DNA from: Herbinix sp. | GTDB taxonomy: Bacteria; Bacillota; Clostridia; Lachnospirales; Lachnospiraceae | DNA length: 39,634 nucleotides | Direction of reading: 5' to 3' | Assembly (NCBI GenBank): GCA_029239235.1 | Contig: JAQZBD010000019.1 | Span: 1-39,634, forward strand | Shown: positions 1 to 8,193 of the stretch, one piece after another | Position numbering within the stretch: position 1 is the first letter of the stretch | How the letters are laid out: each line of letters starts with the position of its first letter | Position numbers and translations under genes: made by a program | Notes under the pieces: model-generated | Database searches by the model: none | What the model was told of the DNA's origin: nothing | What the model saw: only the letters and a program-made list of their open reading frames with translations

Positions 1-1265
1 GGAAGGATGATCAGATTCACTAGAATTCCATAGAGCGGGAGCTGGAAATAAAAATAAGCAATGATCGGAGCAGTAGCCAGCTGGGCGCTGGTACTGATAT
101 AGATGCTGTCTAGGATTACATTCTTTTTCTGAAACAATTGCTGGAAGCATGGTAGTATTACCGCAATACCCAGCACTGCACCAAAGGATAACAAAAACCC
201 GGCACTGAGCACCTGAAGGGGATTTTGTAACAGGATGATAAAGGCACTAAGTGACATAGCACTAAGCATATCATAGGTTTTACCTATGAGGGCTGCCAGC
301 AGCATAATCACCATCATCACAACTGCCCGATTTGTAGAGACACTGAAATTAGTTAATACACCGTAGCAATATAGAATGAAAATGGTTATAAATGTTGAAA
401 TGAGTATGGGAACTTTCAGACGCTTCAGAATAGAAAATACAAACATTCCAATTAAGGATATGTGAAGACCTGAGATTGCAAGAACATGTGAAATTCCATT
501 CTGCTGATACAGAGTTTTAATCTCATCTCCCAATAAATATTTTTCTCCCAGTAGCATTGCAACTAATGCTCCGGAGTCTTTCTCTGATAAAATATTGTTA
601 TAGACTTCGATTAAATTACCTTTGAATTGATTCAGAACTGAATGAAAGCGCGAATAGCTGGCATCAGATATGGCAATAGATTTCGCTCGTAGCTTAAAGT
701 CAATATTCTCAATGTCGTAATAGAGTTGTTCATTGAATTGGCCAGGATTTGTGGCCTTAGAAAATTTCTGAAGAGTTCCTTGTACAGTAACCTCATTACC
801 AACCTGATAAGCTGGTGGTTCAGTGGTGTCAAAGGAATTCTTAATAGATTCAGTAGCTTCATTACAATATACTATAATTGCTTCACAATTATAACTGCGT
901 TCCTCAGGCAATGTAACTTTATTGTTTTCCAAATAAATAGCTTCACCGGAGGACTTCTTTACTATCATGTCTATCTTACCCGTTACTTCACAATAAGTCT
1001 TTTGATCAAAGGCATCATAAAGCGCAGGCTTTTTTAATTGCTCTCCCATTGCCAGAAAACCTAATAGTAAAAGTAACGGCAGGGACCAAATAAATTTATC
1101 ACCGGAACTTACTACTTTTAATCTTGCCTTATGTAAAATCAGGTAGGCACAAAAGAAAAGTACAATGATCAGCAATAAAACAAGGTAGACCGAGACAGAA
1201 TGCCACGCAAGATACATTCCCATTAGATAGAATATCAAAATCCATATGAGTGGACGTTTGACCAA
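1..1265 (-). CDS. comEC: ComEC/Rec2 DNA-uptake channel protein, N-terminal part (truncated by window edge)
   Basis: Reading the minus strand from 1265 gives an open frame with no stop to the left edge (about 421 codons), so the 3' part is missing. The proposed start is a TTG codon (1263-1265) with a GGGAGGGG ribosome site about 7 bases upstream; a GTG two codons earlier is too close to that site. The protein opens with hydrophobic segments (IWILIFYLMGMYLAW), then a soluble OB-like domain ending in NPGQFNEQLYY. The Competence domain follows, with the family hallmark HVLAISGLHISLIGM and further membrane helices. ComEC forms the inner-membrane channel that passes single-stranded DNA during transformation. 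It follows the GerMN lipoprotein by 44 bases and is probably co-transcribed with it and the two-component genes. Family assignment is firm; natural competence of the host is inference. Confidence 0.93.
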   Translation of the reverse strand, partial: MVKRPLIWILIFYLMGMYLAWHSVSVYLVLLLIIVLFFCAYLILHKARLKVVSSGDKFIWSLPLLLLLGFLAMGEQLKKPALYDAFDQKTYCEVTGKIDMIVKKSSGEAIYLENNKVTLPEERSYNCEAIIVYCNEATESIKNSFDTTEPPAYQVGNEVTVQGTLQKFSKATNPGQFNEQLYYDIENIDFKLRAKSIAISDASYSRFHSVLNQFKGNLIEVYNNILSEKDSGALVAMLLGEKYLLGDEIKTLYQQNGISHVLAISGLHISLIGMFVFSILKRLKVPILISTFITIFILYCYGVLTNFSVSTNRAVVMMVIMLLAALIGKTYDMLSAMSLSAFIILLQNPLQVLSAGFLLSFGAVLGIAVILPCFQQLFQKKNVILDSIYISTSAQLATAPIIAYFYFQLPLYGILVNLIIL

Positions 1266-1309
1266 ATACACACCCCTCCCTTACTAGCAGGTTACTATCG
1301 GCTTAAACT

Positions 1310-2233
1310 CTAATTATCTTGTTTTGATGTTTCAATAATATCAAGATTTCTTTCAAAGGGAACATCAAAATCAAGACTCTCCAAATAAGTCTTCTGTATC
1401 TCTCCATTGATACGAAATTGCACCTTATTATTTCCCGGAAGCTCTACCAAAGTATTTACGACGGAATAAATAGCAACCTTCTCTGTGATATCAGGAAGCT
1501 TTTCTAAAAATTTCTCATTAAAATCCACAAAACAAGTCCCATCCGTTTTATAGAGATTTAGCAGAACCGTATCCTTTGGAATTGTATCATATAAACCCAT
1601 TTTCGTGGGTCCATTGATTAGTTGCTTTATTGCTAATTCTTCAATGGATTCAACACCGGAATAATTAATGTCCGTATCATATTCAATGAGTGCATCCCCG
1701 GATTCATTGGCAAAGTACAGTTTAACCCTATAATTCGTATTCGTCTCCGTATCATCAATAAAATCCTCGGCAGTAAGGGGTCCAACCACATCTCCATTGG
1801 AATCAATCAGTGGATTGCCGTTCACATTGATCTGTACATATTCAATGGCCTGCAGCTGAGTCAAAGTCTTAACAATTGCAGCGCGAGCCAGGATTTCATC
1901 CACTCCCGTAAGACTATTATAGACGGAGTCAAAATTGACCGTCAGACTTCCATCCTCATTTAAAGTATAATCCGATTTCACATCACCCGGAAGCGCACTT
2001 TTATAAGCCAGTTTCTCCGGATTTAATTTCAGCATATAGAGCAGCTCATTGATTTGCTCCTCAAAATCCGTACTGATTAATTGATAACTTTCATTAATTA
2101 AGCCCTTTGTATCTGTATTAATGTAATATACGGCTACTTTGGACTCTCCGTCCACATCATCCTCACGGTTGCTGCAGGCAACCATCAAGACGGATGCTAG
2201 TATAAGAATAATTAACACTAATGATCTTTTCAT
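1310..2233 (-). CDS. Lipoprotein with two GerMN domains
   Basis: 307 residues. The first 20 form a lipoprotein signal peptide (MKRS, a hydrophobic stretch, then VLMVAC) with the lipidated cysteine at residue 20. The mature part holds two GerMN-type repeats, roughly residues 60-165 and 195-290, each with the recurring pattern of a short strand, an acidic FVDFN or TVNFD motif and a LPGNNKVQFRINGE-like end. GerMN domains occur in the spore germination protein GerM and in lipoproteins next to two-component systems. It lies 54 bases after the histidine kinase and 44 bases before comEC, all in one direction, so it is likely part of the same transcript and may be an extracytoplasmic partner of that kinase (inference). 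The molecular function is not known. Confidence 0.85.
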   Translation of the reverse strand: MKRSLVLIILILASVLMVACSNREDDVDGESKVAVYYINTDTKGLINESYQLISTDFEEQINELLYMLKLNPEKLAYKSALPGDVKSDYTLNEDGSLTVNFDSVYNSLTGVDEILARAAIVKTLTQLQAIEYVQINVNGNPLIDSNGDVVGPLTAEDFIDDTETNTNYRVKLYFANESGDALIEYDTDINYSGVESIEELAIKQLINGPTKMGLYDTIPKDTVLLNLYKTDGTCFVDFNEKFLEKLPDITEKVAIYSVVNTLVELPGNNKVQFRINGEIQKTYLESLDFDVPFERNLDIIETSKQDN

Positions 2234-2287
2234 GTAAATCTCCGTTCCACCTAGTGACTAAGAAATATAATTAAACAATCCGTTTGG

Positions 2288-3685
2288 CTAGTAGGCCACA
2301 TAGTTTAAAGGAATCCTTACATTGAAGGTCGTTCCCTCGCCTTCCTTACTATAAACCTTAACAGCTCCATGGTGCATTAAAATTACATTTTTCGTAATTG
2401 CAAGTCCAAGCCCTGTTCCACCGGTTCCTCTCGATCTCGCCTTATCCACACGATAAAAGCGCTCGAAAATAGAATCCAAGGCAGCTTCCGGAATACCGAT
2501 ACCTGAATCCGATACTTTAATAAAGAAATACTTATGGTCTGCGTTTAAGGATACTCTGACCCAACCATCCTCTGTATTATATTTAATTGCGTTTTCAATT
2601 AAATTAGATACAGCAAGAGATATCTTCACTTCATCAACTTCAGCAACCACAGGACGGAAGCTTTCGTATATCATCTCAATATTCTGTTTCTGAGCAATTG
2701 GTCGTAATCGCTTGAGTATCAGCTCCAGAAGCTCATTGATATTAATTGCTGTAATGTTCATATCCCCAGCGGTCTTATCCAATTTCACCAATGAAAGAAG
2801 GTCATTAATTATCTTATTTTCACGTTCAATTTCATCTGTAATATCGGTTAAGAATTCGCGATATAGCTCCACCGGCGCATCCTCCTGCATTAGCAAGGAA
2901 TCCGCAAGAACCTTAATAGAGGTAATCGGTGTTTTAAGCTCGTGGGATACATTTGAAACGAATTCCTGCCTGGAGCTTTCCAGCTTCTTCATTTGATTAA
3001 TCATATGATTAAAGGAATCCGATATCTTTTCAATCTCATTATATCCCTTAATGGACACTTCTCCTTCCAGATATCCGTCCGTGATTCGGTCGATGGAATT
3101 AACAATGCTTGTTAAGGGTTTTGTCAGAGTTCCGGAAAAATAAATGGCAAAAGAAATAATCAAAATCGCTAAGGTAACTACAAATACAGCCGCACGTTGA
3201 TTTAAACTTTCGCGGATACTTTGTATATCCTTCGTGGAAAAGCTCATAACAATAACACCCATAATATCTTTCGTTTCATTATGAGTGATTGGATACGCGA
3301 ACTTCAGATAATGCGTGTTCCTGTCATGTACCGGAGTCGGCGTCGTTCCTTTTAGACATTGAATAACATCAGCAGAAACCAGATACTTGCCCTCTTCTAA
3401 AGAGTAAGTATCCTTTACAATGTTCATATTCCCATTGACTATGATAATACGCCCATTATAAATATCCGCTAGTCGGCTAATTTCTTCATCAATCTCCGCA
3501 TCATCACCGGTGGTCAGATAAAGACTCGCATCTAACTTATTCGATAGAATACTTCCTTGATTTTGCAATGTTGTGACTTTATTCGTAATTGCATTTTCTT
3601 CATAGGTATTTAACACCACCAAGGAGAAGAACAATAATGGAACAACTCCAAGTACAATATAGACCAGGAGCAAATAGATCCGCAT
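2288..3685 (-). CDS. Sensor histidine kinase, HAMP type (PhoR/ResE-like)
   Basis: 465 residues. A first membrane helix (about 4-26), an extracytoplasmic sensor region (about 27-165) and a second helix (about 166-186) are followed by a HAMP linker (about 186-238). The HisKA dimerisation domain carries SNVSHELKTPI with the phospho-accepting His248. The ATPase domain shows NLIENAIKYN (N box), DSGIGIP (G1), FERFYRVDKARS (F box) and GTGLGLAI (G2). All catalytic motifs are present, so the kinase should be active. It starts 19 bases after the stop of the OmpR-type regulator, which is almost certainly its partner. The signal is unknown; sequence alone does not separate PhoR, ResE and WalK subtypes. 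Confidence 0.93.
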   Translation of the reverse strand: MRIYLLLVYIVLGVVPLLFFSLVVLNTYEENAITNKVTTLQNQGSILSNKLDASLYLTTGDDAEIDEEISRLADIYNGRIIIVNGNMNIVKDTYSLEEGKYLVSADVIQCLKGTTPTPVHDRNTHYLKFAYPITHNETKDIMGVIVMSFSTKDIQSIRESLNQRAAVFVVTLAILIISFAIYFSGTLTKPLTSIVNSIDRITDGYLEGEVSIKGYNEIEKISDSFNHMINQMKKLESSRQEFVSNVSHELKTPITSIKVLADSLLMQEDAPVELYREFLTDITDEIERENKIINDLLSLVKLDKTAGDMNITAININELLELILKRLRPIAQKQNIEMIYESFRPVVAEVDEVKISLAVSNLIENAIKYNTEDGWVRVSLNADHKYFFIKVSDSGIGIPEAALDSIFERFYRVDKARSRGTGGTGLGLAITKNVILMHHGAVKVYSKEGEGTTFNVRIPLNYVAY

Positions 3686-3704
3686 ACTATTTAAAAGTTT
3701 GAAT

Positions 3705-4403
3705 TTACTCTTGATTTTGGAAAAAATATCCTACACCCCATTTTGTATGTATATATTTTGGCTCACTTGGATTGCTTTCAATCTTTTCACGTAATCTTCT
3801 AATATGAACATCCACGGTTCTAACATCACCTGGATAATCATAGCCCCAAACGATATTCAACAAATTCTCACGGCTATATACCTTATTCGGATTGAAAACT
3901 AGTAATTCAAGTAAATCAAATTCCTTTGCAGTTAAATTAACCTCTTTTCCTGCGATATAGACTCTCTTATTTTCACAATCAATCTTCATATCACCAAAGG
4001 TAACGGTTTTCTTGTCCGCATCGTTCGCGGAGTTTGACTTGCTGCTGCGACGCATGATGGCTTTAATACGTGCCTTTACCTCAAGAATGTTGAAGGGCTT
4101 AGTAATATAATCATCTGCTCCATACTCCAAGCCAAGAATCTTATCCATATCATCGCCTTTGGCAGTTAACATAATAACAGGCATCGTAGAAAACTCTCTG
4201 ATCTGCTGACATACTTCAAATCCAGTCAGCTTTGGAAGCATAACATCAAGGAGCACAACATCATATTCCTTATTCTTTGCGGCTTCTAATGCTTCTTCTC
4301 CATCATATGCACAGTCCACTTCCATACCATCCTGCTCAAGACTAAACCGGATTCCCTTTACGATTAATTTTTCATCGTCCACAACAAGTACTTTCTTTGC
4401 CAT
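3705..4403 (-). CDS. OmpR/PhoB-family response regulator
   Basis: 232 residues. The receiver domain (about 4-120) has the acidic pocket VVDDE (Asp9, Asp10), the phosphorylation site VVLLDVMLP with Asp53, the switch Thr in MLTAKG and the conserved Lys in YITKPF. The C-terminal winged-helix DNA-binding domain (about 130-230) has the typical LTAKEFDLLELL and GDVRTVDVHIRRLREKIE segments. It is the first gene of a run continuing into the kinase, a GerMN lipoprotein and comEC. A plausible promoter lies just upstream at 4428-4455. The targets are unknown. Confidence 0.95.
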   Translation of the reverse strand: MAKKVLVVDDEKLIVKGIRFSLEQDGMEVDCAYDGEEALEAAKNKEYDVVLLDVMLPKLTGFEVCQQIREFSTMPVIMLTAKGDDMDKILGLEYGADDYITKPFNILEVKARIKAIMRRSSKSNSANDADKKTVTFGDMKIDCENKRVYIAGKEVNLTAKEFDLLELLVFNPNKVYSRENLLNIVWGYDYPGDVRTVDVHIRRLREKIESNPSEPKYIHTKWGVGYFFQNQE

Positions 4404-4427
4404 ATTATCACCTCTTAATTAGATTCC

Positions 4428-4455
4428 ATACTATTAATTAAAAACTCTTCATCAA
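4428..4455 (-). promoter_or_regulatory. Candidate sigma-A promoter for the regulator/kinase/GerMN/comEC run
   Basis: On the minus strand a TTGATG (-35) is followed after 16 bases by TAGTAT (-10), about 25 bases upstream of the response-regulator start codon. The match is good but was found by eye and is untested. Confidence 0.4.
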
Positions 4456-4481
4456 TCTATGCTATCATATTTTTTTCCAGA

Positions 4482-5183
4482 TTAATTTACTGATATTTTA
4501 TCCGATATCTGGCCAAAGGAGCCCTCTTTAATCCCTGGCACCTTCATTAGATCCTCAATCGCCTTAAATGCTCCGTTAGCATCGCGGTATTCTATAATGC
4601 TATTTGCCTTCGACTGTCCAATACCGGGTAAAGTCATTAGCTGAGTTGCGTCAGCTGTATTAATATTGACCAGCGAGGAATTCTTCGTAGCTTTATTATC
4701 TTCTGCACCTATTACCGCTCCGGCCACTAATTCACTCGTTGCCAGGCTGTCTAATTCAGATTTCGTCGGCACATAAATTCGCTGACCATCCGTGATTGGC
4801 TGGGCTTGATTTAAATAATCTCCTGCCGCTTCCTTTGTCAATCCGCCGGCAAGCTGCAAAGCATCAATTACCCTGGCTCTTTCCTCCACAACGTAGACGC
4901 CCGGATGAGAAACAGCACCGCAGACATGTACATAGATAACACTTGCTTCTTTCTTTCCATCCGGTTCTGATGTTGGTGAAAGCAGATTATCCTCATTCAT
5001 CTCATTTTCAGCTAAAAGTAACCCATCCTGATCTTTCGGCTCTGCTGCTTGAGTCGCCGCGAGATCAATCGTATCAACTGATTCAAGTTCGGCTTGCTGC
5101 TTTTGATAGGAACAGCTGTAGCATATTCCTGATACAAGCAAAAACACACAGGTAATCCCTGTTATTATAAATTTACGTTTCAT
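4482..5183 (-). CDS. comEA: ComEA-type DNA-binding competence protein
   Basis: 233 residues. A single N-terminal membrane helix (about 4-24) anchors the protein. An acidic, low-complexity linker follows, then a SLBB domain (about 83-140) with VHVCGAVSHPGVY and LQLAGGLT. The end carries paired helix-hairpin-helix motifs (about 170-233) with VNINTADATQLMTLPGIG and LMKVPGIK, the DNA-binding part. ComEA captures double-stranded DNA outside the membrane and hands it to ComEC. In most Firmicutes comEA and comEC are adjacent; here four signalling and envelope steps of sequence, about 3.2 kb, lie between them. Confidence 0.93.
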   Translation of the reverse strand: MKRKFIITGITCVFLLVSGICYSCSYQKQQAELESVDTIDLAATQAAEPKDQDGLLLAENEMNEDNLLSPTSEPDGKKEASVIYVHVCGAVSHPGVYVVEERARVIDALQLAGGLTKEAAGDYLNQAQPITDGQRIYVPTKSELDSLATSELVAGAVIGAEDNKATKNSSLVNINTADATQLMTLPGIGQSKANSIIEYRDANGAFKAIEDLMKVPGIKEGSFGQISDKISVN

Positions 5184-5255
5184 TATCGTCTTCCTTTCTT
5201 AATAAAAAGAAGACTTAAAAAGTACCCTCTATACTTTTTTTGATAAGACATTCTC

Positions 5256-5284
5256 ATTTTACATAACTTGTACCTTATTTACAA
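5256..5284 (-). promoter_or_regulatory. Candidate promoter for comEA
   Basis: Minus-strand TTGTAA, a 17-base spacer and TAAAAT, with the -10 about 73 bases upstream of the comEA start. Spacing is ideal and the hexamers are moderate; a visual call only. Confidence 0.35.
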
Positions 5285-5312
5285 TAGGTTTTAATGATAT
5301 AATTAAAAATAA

Positions 5313-5762
5313 TCATGCACAATTTTTTCTACCCCATTGAAAAATAGCGATACCTGCAATGATGAACAAAACACCTACTAGCTTTCTCCACTCAAACTGT
5401 ACTTTTTCTGCCCCGCATAATCCAAATATCTCAATTAAATACGCAACAATCATTTGAGCTGTGATGATAAACATATTAGCCATTGCAGGTCCCAGGGTAT
5501 CCACACTTTTGATAACCGTGAAGGTTATGAATGCTCCTAGCATACCACCAACTAATAGATATTTCGGCTCCACCTTAACTAGGGTACCAAAGCTACCCTG
5601 CCTGCCGGTTACAAGCCATGCAATTAAGCATACCAGCAAAGCAGAGAATTGAACAAAACTGGCTGATACCCATATGCTGGTTTGTTTTGTTACTCCCGTA
5701 TTTAATACTCCTTGAGTACTCATTAATGCGCCTGATATAATAGCGATAAGAAACCCCCACAT
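5313..5762 (-). CDS. Small DMT-superfamily transporter, YdcZ (DUF606) type
   Basis: 149 residues with about five hydrophobic segments and almost no soluble part. The pattern MWGFLIAIISGALMSTQGVLN at the start and LGPAMANMFIITAQM in the middle fits the short YdcZ/DUF606 membrane proteins of the drug/metabolite transporter superfamily. These are half the length of EamA transporters and probably act as dimers. The substrate is unknown. It stands alone between comEA and the arginine genes, with no clear operon partner. Confidence 0.82.
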   Translation of the reverse strand: MWGFLIAIISGALMSTQGVLNTGVTKQTSIWVSASFVQFSALLVCLIAWLVTGRQGSFGTLVKVEPKYLLVGGMLGAFITFTVIKSVDTLGPAMANMFIITAQMIVAYLIEIFGLCGAEKVQFEWRKLVGVLFIIAGIAIFQWGRKNCA

Positions 5763-5885
5763 GATTTGTACCTAACCTTTCCTTCATTTCGTTATGATTT
5801 GGATTTTGTGATGAGCGGTATTTTGACGATTTAGCTTTTACAAATCATTTTTTCCAAATTAAAGAAAGACTATACAAGATTTACT

Positions 5886-5935
5886 AAAAAACCGGGTAAC
5901 TCTCCTGCTTTTCATTCATAGGAGTTTACCCGGTT
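5886..5935 (-). terminator. Intrinsic terminator after argD
   Basis: Two arms, AACCGGGTAA plus CTCCT on each side (5890-5905 and 5920-5935), form a long stem with one small mismatch. On the minus strand the stem is followed by TTTTTT. It sits 8 bases past the argD stop and closes the argJ-argB-argD run. Confidence 0.9.
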
Positions 5936-5942
5936 ATCATTT

Positions 5943-7139
5943 TTATAATTCACTTAAAACCTGGTCTAAAATTACGATCATAGCATCAATATGCTCCTTC
6001 TCCACGATCAAAGGCGGAACAAAACGTATTACATTCGCTCCAGCGGAAATCAGAACAAGTCCCTTTTCTAAAACCTTCGGAATGATATCCTTCACAGGCA
6101 TTTTAAATTCTAATCCCTGCATTAGACCCATGCCGCGCCGTTCAACGATACAATCATGCTTTTCCACCAGCATATTTAACTTTTCTTCCATATACGGTGC
6201 GATCTGTTGCACATGCTCCAGCAGCTTCTCACTCTCAAAAAGATCAATCACCTTTGCTACAGCAGCTGTTGCAAAGGCATTGCCGCCATAGGTCGTTCCA
6301 TGATCCCCAGGCTCAAAAGCTGCCGCAACCTTTTCTACCGCTGCAAAGGCTCCAACCGGAACACCGCAACCAAGAGCCTTAGCACTTGTTATGATATCCG
6401 GCTTAACACCGTACTGCTCATAGGCGAACATGGTTCCGGTACGTCCCATACCGCACTGAATCTCATCCAGAATTAGAACGATATCTCTCTCCTCGCACAA
6501 AGCTTTCACCCCTTGGATAAATTCCGCTGTGGCCGGATAGTAGCCGCCTTCTCCCTGCATTGGTTCCATAATGATCGCTGCTGTATTTTGCATAAGCAGC
6601 TCCTTCACGCTATCCAAATTATTAAATTCAGCGAATACTACACCTCCGATTAAGGGCTCAAAGGCTTCCCGGTATTTTGCGGTGCCGGTGACGCTCAAGG
6701 CTCCCATACTTCTTCCATGGAAGGAGTGGTTCATAGAGATAATCTGGCTGTTAGAGATTCCGTGTTTTTTGAAATAATATTTACGTGCCAGCTTGACAGC
6801 TCCTTCGATTGCTTCAGTACCGCTGCTGGTAAAAAATACCCGATCCATTCCTGAGATCTGATTAAATTTCTTTGCGGCCTCTGCCAGTGGTATGGTGTAA
6901 TACAAATTAGAGGTATGAAGTAATTTATCAATTTGCGCCTTTAAGGCATCATTGTAATCCTTATTATTGTAACCAAGGGCAAATACCGCTATTCCTGCTG
7001 CAAAATCCAGATATTCTTTCCCCTCGACATCGTATAGGTACATACCGTTTCCATGGTCAAAAACGATCTGATAACGGTTATAGGTATGCATCAACTGCTG
7101 TTCTGCTTCTTCAATATAATGCTTCATAGGCTTCTCCAT
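5943..7139 (-). CDS. argD: Acetylornithine aminotransferase
   Basis: 398 residues, the usual length for class-III PLP aminotransferases. It transfers an amino group from glutamate to N-acetylglutamate semialdehyde in arginine synthesis. Visible family signatures are FFTSSGTEAIEGAVKLARKY (phosphate binding), SFHGRSMGALSVTG, VLILDEIQCGMGRTG with the PLP-contacting Asp, and the Schiff-base lysine in TSAKALGCGVPVGA. The start codon directly follows the argB stop (TAAATG), which suggests translational coupling. A strong terminator follows. ArgD enzymes can also work on succinyl-diaminopimelate, but the argJ-argB context points to arginine. Confidence 0.95.
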   Translation of the reverse strand: MEKPMKHYIEEAEQQLMHTYNRYQIVFDHGNGMYLYDVEGKEYLDFAAGIAVFALGYNNKDYNDALKAQIDKLLHTSNLYYTIPLAEAAKKFNQISGMDRVFFTSSGTEAIEGAVKLARKYYFKKHGISNSQIISMNHSFHGRSMGALSVTGTAKYREAFEPLIGGVVFAEFNNLDSVKELLMQNTAAIIMEPMQGEGGYYPATAEFIQGVKALCEERDIVLILDEIQCGMGRTGTMFAYEQYGVKPDIITSAKALGCGVPVGAFAAVEKVAAAFEPGDHGTTYGGNAFATAAVAKVIDLFESEKLLEHVQQIAPYMEEKLNMLVEKHDCIVERRGMGLMQGLEFKMPVKDIIPKVLEKGLVLISAGANVIRFVPPLIVEKEHIDAMIVILDQVLSEL

Positions 7140-8033
7140 TTATTCTTCATTTTCGAATATACTTGACTTATCAATAATGGCTGTTCCAATACCCTTATTA
7201 GTAAAGAATTCAAGTAAGAGACAATGTTCAATTCTACCGTCCAAAATATGTACTCTGGATACACCATTTCGAACAGCATCAACGCAATTTTTTATCTTTG
7301 GAAGCATGCCACCGCCGATGAATCCACTGTCTAACAGCTCATCTGCTTTATCTAAGGTCAATACGGAAATCAAGCTGTCCTTATCCTGCGGATCAGCATA
7401 TACTCCTTCGATATCTGTTAAAAATACCAGCTTCTCAGCACCAATCGCTCTAGCGACCGCACATGCGGCATCATCTGCATTGATATTATAATTCTGGTAA
7501 GCATCATCAACACCGATTGGTGCGATAACCGGTACAAAATTATTATCAATTAAGGTATTGATGAGCTCGGTATTTACCTCTGTAATATTACCCACAAAGC
7601 CAATATCCTGGCCGTTTACTGTTCTCTTCTCAACCCTTAGGGTACTGCCATCCTTGCCGCTGATACCAACCGCCTTCACACCCAGCTTTTCTACCATCTG
7701 CACCAGGTTTTTATTCACCTTACCCAGTACCATTTCAGCTACTTCCATCGTTGGCTCATCAGTAACACGAAGGCCCTCGATGAATCTCGATTCATGCCCC
7801 ATGAGACCCAGCCATTTGGTAATTTCCTTCCCACCGCCATGGACAATAATCGGCTGCATTCCTACCAGCTTTAATAAGGCTACATCCTTGATTACATTGA
7901 GCTGAAGATTCTCATCCAGCATTGCACTGCCACCGTATTTTACAACTACCTTTTTGTTATTGAATTTCTGTATATAGGGTAAGGCTTCGATTAATGTCTG
8001 TGCCTTTAGTAATATCTGATCCATTTGTTCCAT
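7140..8033 (-). CDS. argB: Acetylglutamate kinase
   Basis: 297 residues from the chosen start at 8033 ([10 protein letters not shown]), which has an AAAGGAAA ribosome site at good distance and gives the normal family length. The frame stays open for 30 further codons to an ATG at 8123, but that part is translated from a 12-bp tandem repeat (IKNV repeated) and has no ribosome site, so it is rejected as coding. ArgB phosphorylates N-acetylglutamate. Motifs seen are [10 protein letters not shown] (phosphate-binding lysine), [11 protein letters not shown], and the C-terminal [10 protein letters not shown] region typical of the amino-acid-kinase fold. The enzyme is often feedback-inhibited by arginine. 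Confidence 0.95.
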   Translation of the reverse strand: MEQMDQILLKAQTLIEALPYIQKFNNKKVVVKYGGSAMLDENLQLNVIKDVALLKLVGMQPIIVHGGGKEITKWLGLMGHESRFIEGLRVTDEPTMEVAEMVLGKVNKNLVQMVEKLGVKAVGISGKDGSTLRVEKRTVNGQDIGFVGNITEVNTELINTLIDNNFVPVIAPIGVDDAYQNYNINADDAACAVARAIGAEKLVFLTDIEGVYADPQDKDSLISVLTLDKADELLDSGFIGGGMLPKIKNCVDAVRNGVSRVHILDGRIEHCLLLEFFTNKGIGTAIIDKSSIFENEE

Positions 8034-8085
8034 TTTGTATTTCCTTTCCGAGGTTACAATTGAGTATTTGATCGTGTTTTGATCA

Positions 8086-8145
8086 ATGTTTTTAATCACG
8101 TTTTTAATCACGTTTTTAATCATGTTTTTAATTATGTTTTTAATT
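8086..8145. repeat. 12-bp tandem repeat, five copies, between argJ and argB
   Basis: Plus-strand units read ATGTTTTTAATC, ACGTTTTTAATC twice and ATGTTTTTAATT twice, with decayed copies continuing to about 8175. The unit length is a multiple of three, which keeps a false N-terminal extension of argB open. The tract fills most of the 160-base argJ-argB gap. Confidence 0.85.
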
Positions 8146-8193
8146 AGCTTTTAAATTATTTATTTTAATTATGTTTTTTTATTATGCTCGCAT

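Noticed and set aside
726..1037. Plus-strand open frame of 103 codons
   Set aside because: It lies wholly inside comEC on the other strand and shows no protein-like features.
8034..8123. N-terminal extension of ArgB by 30 residues
   Set aside because: It is translated from the 12-bp repeat, lacks a ribosome site, and the ATG at 8033 has one and gives the normal length.
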